NCBI GenBank assembly: GCA_026003475.1
Contig: BPHJ01000001.1
Coordinates: 444,545-508,544, forward strand
DNA: 64,000 nucleotides
Origin: Candidatus Kapaibacterium sp.
GTDB taxonomy: Bacteria; Bacteroidota; Ignavibacteria; Kapaibacteriales; NICIL-2
Direction: 5' to 3'
A model generated the notes under the pieces. It was not told the origin of the DNA, made no database searches, and worked only from the letters and a program-made list of their open reading frames with translations. Shown here piece by piece: positions 35,480-43,405 of this stretch. A program made the position numbers and the translations under genes. Within the stretch, counting starts at the first letter, position 1, and each line of letters begins with the position of its first letter.

Positions 35480-38365
35480 TTACCGCGCGAGCACGAACGG
35501 TGCTGCAACGCTACCGCGCTCGCTTCGCACAACTGCAAAATACGGTCCATTGTTCCAACTTCCATCGAGCGGAAGCTCGATACGATCGTGGAGCGGGTGG
35601 ATACCCGGTGCAAGGACAGTGGCAATGGTTTGCCCCAGCAGGTCCGTGATCACGATGCTCATGGTTCCGGTATCGGGGACGGAATACTCCACCGACAGGT
35701 GATCAGTTGTGATGGGATTGGGACTTACACTGATGCGAGTATCCTGGCTTGAGGGAGGTGCCGAAGGGGTGATGCCCAGAAGTTGCTGGGCTGTCTGGCG
35801 CGCACGTTCGGCAGCGGTGCGAAGCTCACTCAAATTGCGACCAGCGAAGATGCTGAAAACGACCTGCTCGGTTGCACCGGCTTCCATACGAAACGGTCCA
35901 GCAGCAATGACAGCGGATGCATCGGTGATGCTACTCTGGGTGCGAGCAATGCCGCTGGAAATGGTTGTCCATTTCTCGGTTTTTGTGTAGCCATCATAGA
36001 CACCGGGATTGTCGGGTGTCCGTCCATCGTTGTCCATCATGAAAGCGTTGGGCGTGTGCGCCGATACAACCTGCATGCCCACGTACGGGAGCGATGTGTC
36101 TTGGGTGTTGTACATGTAGTAGAAACCATCGTCTCTGCTCCAGACGGCAAGGTCGTTCTGTCCGGATGGACCGATGTCCCAATCCGCGTAGATGCCGCAG
36201 TACATCGCATTGACGGCTTGGTCATTGCGATTGGTGATTTGGTACACGCTGAGCGCGAAATCCCGCTTGCCATCCTCGGTAAACACATACGCGCGTTGCG
36301 TAATGCTGACGTTCGCTTGGTTTTGAGCGCCATCGTCAGCAAAGGTGGTCGCGACGACTTGCGAATTGTTCGAGGACAGTGTTTGGAGTGTTGTTGGGAT
36401 ACCCATCCGGAAATCGGTGTTTTGGCCAGAGCCGGAATTTTCGTTGCGGACAACGTCCGACAGGCGCGTATTGCTGAAGCCAACGATCAATCCGGCTTCG
36501 AAGAGGATGCTCGGACTTCCTTTGTAGCGGAAGCCTTCTCCTTGGGTGTTCGCCGGATAGTCATTGTAGGCGAAATTGCCGGTGCTATTGACCGTCAGCA
36601 CAAGGTCCCCGTTGCGAAGGGTACGGTAGGTTGGCATGATGATGAGGTTGAGCACACCGCCGCCAATTGGCGTTGAACCTTCCGAAACGATGACCTGACA
36701 GGTTAGGATGTAGTTCGGTGTTGCGTTGGAAGGAATGGGCAGGGTGAATGCTGTGGGTGTGGTCAAGATGGCGTTGGTGCCGAGGGAGCCAAGCTCGACA
36801 AGAGAATCACTGAATACGTAGATGTTCGAGCCGATACCGACAGGGCGAATGACCGCAGTTGCGTTGGAAACCGGCGTGAGTAGGTTCCGGAAGGTTGGGA
36901 CGATGCGAATGGTATTGCCCGGTTCAAAGACCCCATCGCCATCATCGTCGCTGATGGTTGCCGAGACCAGCTCGACGTACTTAGGATTGGCTTCTGTGAC
37001 AGCACGGTAGGCATTGACTCGTCCTGTGCCGAGTTTGCCCATCCATGCGCGATTGCGATTTCCAGTGACTTGGTCAACTGGGTCGGCAGTTGCTTTGAGA
37101 CGAGCAATGATTTGTTGTGGAGAAAGCCAGGGATACTTTGCACGAACAAGTGCTGCGACACCAGCGACAATCGGTGACGCCATCGAGGTACCATCGGCTG
37201 TACCATAGCTGTTGCCCGGATACGTTGCCAGTATTGAAACGCCCGGTGCACTGATGCCAACGGAACTGTGATAGCTGCTAAACGAGGCACGAGCGTCGGT
37301 CGGACCAGTTGCGGCGACGGAGAGAACACCGTTGTATCCACCCGGGAAAATCTGCTCTTCGGTGCCCCCATTTCCTGCAGCAGCAACGATGACGCTACCG
37401 AGCGATACTACGGTGTTGATGACTTCTTGTTCCGCTTGCGATGCTGTGCCGCCACCCCAGGAACAGTTGATAACACTTGCTCCCATCGCTGCTGCATAGG
37501 CAATTCCTTCGTAACCATTGATGATGCTGGGTGCAACGGGGGAATCGCTGGCGCACTTGACCGGCAAGATCAATGCACGATTGGAAACGCCTGCAACACC
37601 GATGACGTTGTTTACTTGAGCAGCAGCAGTACCCGCAACGTGGGTTCCATGGAGGTTACCTGGCCGGGGGTCGTTGTCATTCATACCAAGGTCCCAGCCA
37701 TGCCAGTCGTCCACAAATCCATTGCCATCATCATCAACGCCATTGGAGCGTTTGTCGCGGCCCTGCGCATCGGTGCCGCTCTCGCCGGGGTTGACGAACA
37801 CGACATTGGTCAAGTCCTCGTGTGTATAGTCCACGCCCGTGTCCACAATTGCGATGAGCACTGGTGCAGCCGTTGAGGGGATTGAATCCCACGCATCGGC
37901 TACTCGAATACGGCTGAGGTGGTACTGCTGTGCATAGAGACTATCGTTGGGACGGAAAAATACCCGACGTTCCGGCAGTGGTTCGGCGTACTCAAGCGAT
38001 GGGTGACGGGATAGCTTTCGTGCAAGCAACCGAATGTCTGCTGGACTGGAAAGCTCGATAATCGCGATACGCTCAAGGTCCGCAAGAGGATTGGAGGCGG
38101 TTCGTGCGGCGTACTGCCCAAGCCGCCGTGCCAATGCGTGCAATACTGCATCGCGCACGTAGGGGCGACTGCGGTGAGCGCCAACGATCGGTTCGAGCAG
38201 CGCAATGGTGCCGCTCCGACCGGCTAATCGCCACTGAACAAATGCTGGATCATCAGCGCGAAATTTGACAACAATCGTGTTGGGGACAATGTCCTCGGAG
38301 AAGGCCCATGCCGTCATTCCCACTGTTGCCAGAGCAAGGGCAACAGCATTGCAAAAAGCACGCAT
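35480..38365 (-). CDS. Subtilisin-like serine protease (S8) with T9SS sorting domain
   Basis: 961 residues from ATG 38365, where a signal peptide begins (MRAFCNAVALALATVGMTAWA); a longer frame to 38428 lacks one. The triad is complete: D175 (AIVDTGVDYTHEDL), H239 (NLHGTHVAGT) and S394 (DGTSMASPIVAG). A propeptide-like region (FRADDPAFVQWRLAG onward) and calcium-site-like acidic loops (NGVDDDGNGFVDD) are present. A C-terminal beta-rich region leads to the T9SS domain (SVSPNPITTDHLSVEYSVP). It is a distant paralogue of the subtilase at 16.9-19.7 kb. Confidence 0.9.
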   Translation of the reverse strand: MRAFCNAVALALATVGMTAWAFSEDIVPNTIVVKFRADDPAFVQWRLAGRSGTIALLEPIVGAHRSRPYVRDAVLHALARRLGQYAARTASNPLADLERIAIIELSSPADIRLLARKLSRHPSLEYAEPLPERRVFFRPNDSLYAQQYHLSRIRVADAWDSIPSTAAPVLIAIVDTGVDYTHEDLTNVVFVNPGESGTDAQGRDKRSNGVDDDGNGFVDDWHGWDLGMNDNDPRPGNLHGTHVAGTAAAQVNNVIGVAGVSNRALILPVKCASDSPVAPSIINGYEGIAYAAAMGASVINCSWGGGTASQAEQEVINTVVSLGSVIVAAAGNGGTEEQIFPGGYNGVLSVAATGPTDARASFSSYHSSVGISAPGVSILATYPGNSYGTADGTSMASPIVAGVAALVRAKYPWLSPQQIIARLKATADPVDQVTGNRNRAWMGKLGTGRVNAYRAVTEANPKYVELVSATISDDDGDGVFEPGNTIRIVPTFRNLLTPVSNATAVIRPVGIGSNIYVFSDSLVELGSLGTNAILTTPTAFTLPIPSNATPNYILTCQVIVSEGSTPIGGGVLNLIIMPTYRTLRNGDLVLTVNSTGNFAYNDYPANTQGEGFRYKGSPSILFEAGLIVGFSNTRLSDVVRNENSGSGQNTDFRMGIPTTLQTLSSNNSQVVATTFADDGAQNQANVSITQRAYVFTEDGKRDFALSVYQITNRNDQAVNAMYCGIYADWDIGPSGQNDLAVWSRDDGFYYMYNTQDTSLPYVGMQVVSAHTPNAFMMDNDGRTPDNPGVYDGYTKTEKWTTISSGIARTQSSITDASAVIAAGPFRMEAGATEQVVFSIFAGRNLSELRTAAERARQTAQQLLGITPSAPPSSQDTRISVSPNPITTDHLSVEYSVPDTGTMSIVITDLLGQTIATVLAPGIHPLHDRIELPLDGSWNNGPYFAVVRSERGSVAAPFVLAR

Positions 38366-38474
38366 GGCTCTGTTCGAGAATAGTTGAACTTGGGAGCAAA
38401 ATAACGGTCCGTGTGCGAAAAGTAACACTCGGGTGACTACATTTTTGCGTACTCTCGGTTACTCTTCCTCTTCC

Positions 38475-39050
38475 ATGGAGCCATTCGATTCCCACTTTGC
38501 ACGGTTGTATCAGCGCATTGGAGTACCGGTGCAGACCACGAGCGCCGCTTTGCTTGCGCGTGCCATTGCTGCACGAAGTGCGCTTGGGTCGCAGCCACAT
38601 ACCGATTGTTGGGAGAGCTGGGGCATCGATCGTGCTGCATTTGCTGCCGTAACATCGGCAATCGAAGCAGCACGTACTGCTCGCGAGCGTGCGTATGCGC
38701 CGTATAGCAACTTTCGCGTCGGTGCTGCAGTGCTCGATGTACATCAGCAGGTGTGGGTTGGTGCGAATGTGGAAAATGCCAGCTATGGACTGACCCTGTG
38801 TGCCGAACGAGCAGCGTTGTGTGCAGCACAAGTTGGTGGGGCGGGGTCTGTGATGCTGCTGTGCGTCGTCGCTGATACTCCCGAGCCAATTGCTCCGTGC
38901 GGTGCGTGTCGGCAGTGGATTATCGAGCTTGCTCCAAGTGCGATCGTTGCCATGATCAGCACCCATCAGGGTGAACGGTGGCTGCCAGCAGCAGAGCTGT
39001 TGCCCTTTGCATTCGACAGAAACATGTTCCATCCCTCACGAGAACACTAA
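38475..39050 (+). CDS. cdd: Cytidine deaminase with N-terminal extension
   Basis: 191 residues from ATG 38475; a GTG at 38433 would add 14. Zinc enzyme that deaminates cytidine to uridine. The active site is complete: the TLCAERAAL Cys-Ala-Glu and PCGACRQWI double Cys, with YAPYSNFRVGAAV and NVENASYG. The usual tetrameric enzyme is about 130 residues, so the first ~60 residues (to about GIDRAAFAA) are an extension I do not recognise. The stop is 3 bases before the MetH-like gene. Confidence 0.88.
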   Translation: MEPFDSHFARLYQRIGVPVQTTSAALLARAIAARSALGSQPHTDCWESWGIDRAAFAAVTSAIEAARTARERAYAPYSNFRVGAAVLDVHQQVWVGANVENASYGLTLCAERAALCAAQVGGAGSVMLLCVVADTPEPIAPCGACRQWIIELAPSAIVAMISTHQGERWLPAAELLPFAFDRNMFHPSREH

Positions 39051-39053
39051 CCG

Positions 39054-40835
39054 ATGCCTGGCACACGCAAATGTGTGTACGATCCGCTTGCAGAGCTGAT
39101 TGCCTACTACGCCGAGGCTGATACCAGCCAGCAAGCATCGCAGAGCGCCAGCGCCGATTTACCGCTCGAGCAGCGGCTGGTTGAACGCATCGTCCGTGGC
39201 GATCGGTTGGGTCTCGAACGCGATCTCGATCATGCATTGCAGCAGTACACGGCACTGGAGATCATCAATCGGTTTTTGCTCGAGGGAATGCGCATTGTCG
39301 GGGAGCTTTTTGGAAGCGGCCAAATGCAACTGCCGTTTGTGCTCCAAGCTGCCGAGGTAATGAAGGCCGCGGTCGCATACTTGGAACCGCACATGGAACG
39401 CAGCACCGACGCGACGACGAAAGGGACCATCGTCCTTGCCACGGTCAAAGGCGACGTCCACGACATCGGAAAAAATCTTGTGGACATCATCCTGAGCAAC
39501 AACGGATACCGCGTTATCAATCTCGGTATCAAGGTGCCGCTCGAGCAGATGCTCAAAGCTGCTGCGGAACACAACGCCGATGCAATCGGGATGAGCGGGC
39601 TTCTGGTCAAGTCCACCGCGATCATGAAGGAAAACCTCGAGACGATGGAAGCGCGCGGGATCCGTATTCCGGTTGTCTTGGGTGGTGCAGCGCTCAACAG
39701 GCGATTTGTTGAGCAGGACCTTCGGCAGATTTACAGCGGCACGCTCGCGTATGCCCAAGATGCCTTCGATGGGCTGCGATTCATGGAAGAACTGCGGCAG
39801 AGCAGGCAACCGCTGCCACAGCCGACGACCTCGCTGGAGCTTTCGCTGCACCTCCAGCAGGCACAGCACGAACGCGCCGAACATCCCGTTGAACAGATTC
39901 GCACCGACAGCGAACAGTCGGGTCAACCGGTGGTGCGGCGGGTCTCGTCGGTTCGACAGGATGTGCCCATCCCGATTCCTCCGTTTTGGGGATCGCGCGT
40001 GGTCGAAGATATTCCGCTAGAGCATGTGTTTGCCTACATCAACGAAAATGCACTCTTTCGAGGGCAGTGGCAATTCCGACGCGGACGACGGAGCGAAGAA
40101 GAGTTCCACGCGCTCATCGAACGCGAAGCGCGGCCGGCATACGAAGCACTCAAACTGCAATGCAAGCGTGAGCGACTCCTTGTTCCAAAGGTTGTCTATG
40201 GGTACTTCCCATGCCAGAGCCAGGGAGACGATCTGATTGTTTACCGCCCAGTGCATTGCGCCGGTGCAAGACTCTATGCGGTATGGGATGAGTTGCCGTT
40301 GGAGAATCTTCGTACCGGTCGCACCGAGCTTGTCGAGTGGGTGCGTTTTCGGTTTCCTCGCCAGCGCAGCGGCAAGCATCTCTGCATTGCTGATTTTTTC
40401 CGTCCCATCGAGTCGGGCGAATTCGATGTCGTTGCCTTCCATGTTGTCACCATTGGTGAGCGTGCAACATCGTACGCACGCCAACTGTTCGAGCACGGGC
40501 AATACCGCGACTACCTGTTCTTCCACGGTTTGAGCGTTGAAAGTGCTGAGGGACTGGCAGAGTACTGGCACAAAATCATCCGCACCGAGCTTGGCATAGC
40601 GGGGAACGATGCCACTGAACTCAAGCAATTGTTTGTGCAAGGATACCAGGGGTCACGCTACTCGTTCGGCTATCCAGCCTGTCCACGGTTGGAAGATCAA
40701 GCGCTCATTGTGGAGCTGCTCTGTCCGGAACGGATCGGGGTGGAGCTCACCGAAGAGTACGAACTTGTTCCCGAGCAGAGCACCAGCGCGCTCATTTGTC
40801 ATCACCCACAAGCGCGATACTTCAACGTGCGCTGA
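39054..40835 (+). CDS. Stand-alone cobalamin-binding and reactivation half of methionine synthase (MetH C-terminal modules)
   Basis: 593 residues. Domains in order: helical cap domain (about 35-120, ALEIINRFLLEGMRIVGELF); cobalamin-binding Rossmann domain with the D-x-H-x2-G ligand loop VKGDVHDIGKN (His136 as lower axial ligand) and the SGLLVKSTAIMKENL and VVLGGAALNRRF segments; a ~60-residue Pro/Gln/Glu-rich linker; then the AdoMet-dependent reactivation domain (about 310-593) with SRYSFGYPACPRLEDQ. The homocysteine and folate domains that make MetH catalytic are absent, and there is no upstream frame that could encode them. It must act with partners encoded elsewhere, or as a corrinoid carrier. 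Confidence 0.9.
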   Translation: MPGTRKCVYDPLAELIAYYAEADTSQQASQSASADLPLEQRLVERIVRGDRLGLERDLDHALQQYTALEIINRFLLEGMRIVGELFGSGQMQLPFVLQAAEVMKAAVAYLEPHMERSTDATTKGTIVLATVKGDVHDIGKNLVDIILSNNGYRVINLGIKVPLEQMLKAAAEHNADAIGMSGLLVKSTAIMKENLETMEARGIRIPVVLGGAALNRRFVEQDLRQIYSGTLAYAQDAFDGLRFMEELRQSRQPLPQPTTSLELSLHLQQAQHERAEHPVEQIRTDSEQSGQPVVRRVSSVRQDVPIPIPPFWGSRVVEDIPLEHVFAYINENALFRGQWQFRRGRRSEEEFHALIEREARPAYEALKLQCKRERLLVPKVVYGYFPCQSQGDDLIVYRPVHCAGARLYAVWDELPLENLRTGRTELVEWVRFRFPRQRSGKHLCIADFFRPIESGEFDVVAFHVVTIGERATSYARQLFEHGQYRDYLFFHGLSVESAEGLAEYWHKIIRTELGIAGNDATELKQLFVQGYQGSRYSFGYPACPRLEDQALIVELLCPERIGVELTEEYELVPEQSTSALICHHPQARYFNVR

Positions 40836-40846
40836 GGAGGCTGGCG

Positions 40847-40854
40847 TAATTTCG
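40847..40854 (+). promoter_or_regulatory. Putative -7 element before the Rossmann gene
   Basis: TAATTTCG between the MetH-like stop and ATG 40890, predicting a leader of about 30 bases. The pair may therefore be separately transcribed. Confidence 0.35.
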
Positions 40855-40889
40855 CTGCCGTTTTTTTCACGTTTGTGTTATCCTTGCCA

Positions 40890-42578
40890 ATGCAACTGAA
40901 AGGTTCGACTATTCTTGTGTTGGGCGGGTGGGGTTTGGTCGGTTCGGCGATCATCCAGCGGCTGATGCGCTTCGAGCCCGCACGAGTGATCGTTACCTCC
41001 CTCCGTCGTGAAGAAGCCGAAGACGCCGTCGAACAACTCCGCCGCCAATATGCTTTGCTTCCGGCTGAAACCTTCGTTCCGTGGTGGGGGAACATTTTCG
41101 TTCGCACCGAATGGAAAGACCTCTCCCGGGAAGAGCTGCTAAGCGATCCAGAGCGGCGCCGTCAGCTTGTCGAAGACACCCTTGGAGAATTGACCGAAAG
41201 CGCGCTCCGCCGCCAAGCGCTCTACGACCTGCTCATGACATACCAACCGGATGCAGTCATTGATTGTGTCAACACCGCAACGGCAATTGCCTACCAAGAC
41301 ATCTACACAACCGGTATGCAGCTTGCGCGTGCGGTCATCGAGGGTGAATCTCCTTCGTCTGCCGACATCGAGCGGTTGCTGGCAAGTTTGTACATCCCCC
41401 AGCTTGTCCGCCACATTCAGATTCTCCATCACTCGCTCCGTGACGCCAAAGTGCAAGCGTATCTAAAGGTCGGCACCAGCGGTACTGGCGGCATGGGGCT
41501 CAATATTCCGTTTACGCACAGCGAAGAACGCCCATCGCGCGTGCTGCTATCGAAAGCAGCCGTTGCCGGTGCGCAATCGCTGTTGCTGTTCTTGATGGCT
41601 CGCACGCCGAACGGTCCAGTGGTCAAAGAGGTCAAGCCCAGTGCAGCCATTGGCTGGAAGCGGATTGGCTATGGTCCGATTGTGCGGCGTGGGACGGTCA
41701 TCGAGCGGTGTGATATGCTGCCGGAACAGGCTCTGCGATGCGAGGGTGTCTTCGACCGATCCGCCAGCGATGGTGTGATGTGCTTGGGCATTCCGCTGGA
41801 GTCGGTGTTCATTGATACTGGCGAAAATGGCATTTTCGGTCGTGCCGAGTTCGAAACGGTAACCACCGTTGGCTTGATGGAGATGGTCACGCCCGAAGAG
41901 ATTGCCCATGTGGTCGTCGAAGAATTGCGCGGTGCTGCCACCGGGCGCGAGATCGTGCAAGCACTCGATGGAAGCGTTATGGGTCCGACCTACCGCGCAG
42001 GAGCATTGCGAGAGCGAGCACTGGCGCAGTTGCGTCGTCTGGAGGCTGAACACAGCAATACCAGCATTGGTTTTGAGCTGCTCGGTCCACCACGCCTGAC
42101 GAAGCTGCTCTACGAAGCGGCAATACTTCGTGCGATTGCTGGGTCAATCCGTGCTGTTGCTGATGCGACGGCCGATGCTCTTGCTCACCAGGCGGAGCAT
42201 TTTATCGCAACCAATGCCGAGTTCCGTTCGACGGTGCTCTCGGTGGGTTTGCCTATTCTGCTCAGCGATGGCTGCCGCTACCTGCGCGGGGCAACGGTCC
42301 TTGTGCCATCCCCAACAGCGACCGACCGTGCCCTGTCAGCAGCAAATATCGAACGGTGGTGTTCCGATGGGTGGATTGATCTCCGGCCCACAAATTGGCA
42401 GACGTGGATAACACGTTGCCGAACTCTGATGGAACGATGCAGTCGCGACACTGCAGATACCAGCTCGCGGGCAGAATTTACCGCCGAGTATTGGGAACAG
42501 TTCGAGACTATCAACGAAGGCAAGTTAGCGGCGTACATTCTCTATGCAGAAGAAGGTGGCGGACGAACAAAACGCTAA
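40890..42578 (+). CDS. Large NAD(P)-binding Rossmann protein, function unknown
   Basis: 562 residues from ATG 40890 (a GTG at 40875 is possible). The N-terminus STILVLGGWGLVGSAIIQRL carries the G-x2-G-x2-G nucleotide site of extended short-chain dehydrogenases. Further on, AVIDCVNTATAIAYQDIY and AYLKVGTSGTGGMGLNIPFTH fit the same fold, and a conserved-looking Lys follows (SKAAVAGAQSLLLFLMARTP). The remaining ~300 residues do not resemble a domain I know. I cannot name a substrate. It lies downstream of the MetH-like gene and overlaps purN by 35 bases. Confidence 0.6.
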   Translation: MQLKGSTILVLGGWGLVGSAIIQRLMRFEPARVIVTSLRREEAEDAVEQLRRQYALLPAETFVPWWGNIFVRTEWKDLSREELLSDPERRRQLVEDTLGELTESALRRQALYDLLMTYQPDAVIDCVNTATAIAYQDIYTTGMQLARAVIEGESPSSADIERLLASLYIPQLVRHIQILHHSLRDAKVQAYLKVGTSGTGGMGLNIPFTHSEERPSRVLLSKAAVAGAQSLLLFLMARTPNGPVVKEVKPSAAIGWKRIGYGPIVRRGTVIERCDMLPEQALRCEGVFDRSASDGVMCLGIPLESVFIDTGENGIFGRAEFETVTTVGLMEMVTPEEIAHVVVEELRGAATGREIVQALDGSVMGPTYRAGALRERALAQLRRLEAEHSNTSIGFELLGPPRLTKLLYEAAILRAIAGSIRAVADATADALAHQAEHFIATNAEFRSTVLSVGLPILLSDGCRYLRGATVLVPSPTATDRALSAANIERWCSDGWIDLRPTNWQTWITRCRTLMERCSRDTADTSSRAEFTAEYWEQFETINEGKLAAYILYAEEGGGRTKR

Positions 42579-43176
42579 GATTCGCGTTGCGATTTTCGGC
42601 TCTGGCCGTGGCACAACTGCTCGTGCGCTGCTCGAATATGCACGAGAGTTCGACGCCTCTTATCAGGTCGTTCTGGTAGTGACTAATCGAGCTGATGCAG
42701 GAATTCTGGGTGTTGCCGAATCCTTCGGTGTGTCAGCCGTCGTGCTTGCACCGCGGGATTATTCCGATCCTTCGATGTTCAGTGCCCAGATGCTCCAGAT
42801 ACTCGAAACCAAGCATGTCGAGTGTATTGCGCTGGCGGGCTACCTTCTCAAGGTGCCAGCAGCAGTGGTGGAGCGTTTCCAGGGTCGGATAGTCAATACC
42901 CACCCAGCACTTCTTCCCCAATTTGGTGGCAGGGGCATGTACGGCATCCATGTTCACCGTGCCGTGCTTGCGGCAGGTGAGCAGTGCACGGGCGCAACAA
43001 TTCACCTTGTTACCGACGAGTACGATGCAGGGCCAATCCTGGAGCAGGTTCGTGTTGCCGTCTTCCCCCACGACAGTCCAGAGAGCCTGATGGCACGAGT
43101 TCAAACAGCCGAACGGTGGCTGTATCCGCGTGCACTTGATCGGCTCTGTCACCAGCTTGCTTACAGCCGGTCGTGA
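42544..43176 (+). CDS. purN: Phosphoribosylglycinamide formyltransferase
   Basis: 210 residues. Transfers formyl from 10-formyl-THF to GAR in purine synthesis. The catalytic Asn118, His120 (RIVNTHPALLP) and Asp161 (DEYDAGPIL) are present. The phosphate loop reads IFGSGRGTTARAL where G-S-x-S-N is more usual. The segment FGGRGMYGIHVHRAV follows the Bacteroidota-type sequence. The overlap with the preceding gene suggests coupled translation. Confidence 0.93.
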   Translation: MQKKVADEQNAKIRVAIFGSGRGTTARALLEYAREFDASYQVVLVVTNRADAGILGVAESFGVSAVVLAPRDYSDPSMFSAQMLQILETKHVECIALAGYLLKVPAAVVERFQGRIVNTHPALLPQFGGRGMYGIHVHRAVLAAGEQCTGATIHLVTDEYDAGPILEQVRVAVFPHDSPESLMARVQTAERWLYPRALDRLCHQLAYSRS

Positions 43177-43405
43177 AAAAACTTTTGGATGTGAAAAAAA
43201 AATTTTGCATTTTTACAATTGGAGGTTCGGCCGCTGATTGCAGTCTGTCATCGGATATGGGAATTCCATCTGCCCAATTGCAGTGATTGCCCCAGCGGTC
43301 CAGCACCCCTGAAACAAATTTCTTGTCGGCTGCATTACTTTTGCGCAACGCGAACCACGAGCATTTATGCAATTGTTGATGTTCCACAATTCTGTTGAGG
43401 GTACC
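43177..43405 (+). other. AT-rich leader region of the giant surface protein gene
   Basis: A 229-base gap with an A-tract (43193-43202) and T-tracts to about 43217, far richer in A+T than the surrounding genes. It ends in GAGGG 6 bases before ATG 43406. There is no open frame of note. The tracts could be an upstream promoter element or a weak terminator for purN; no stable GC hairpin precedes them. Confidence 0.4.
43336..43343 (+). promoter_or_regulatory. Putative -7 element for giant surface protein
   Basis: TACTTTTG, an exact TAnnTTTG, giving a leader of about 58 bases. No TTG at the usual distance upstream. Confidence 0.45.

Noticed and set aside
39051-39053. Cobalamin riboswitch before the MetH-like gene
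   Set aside because: Only three bases separate it from cdd, so no riboswitch can fit there; I also saw no B12-box-like element upstream of cdd.
43193-43217. Rho-independent terminator for purN
   Set aside because: A- and T-tracts are present but no GC-rich stem precedes them.
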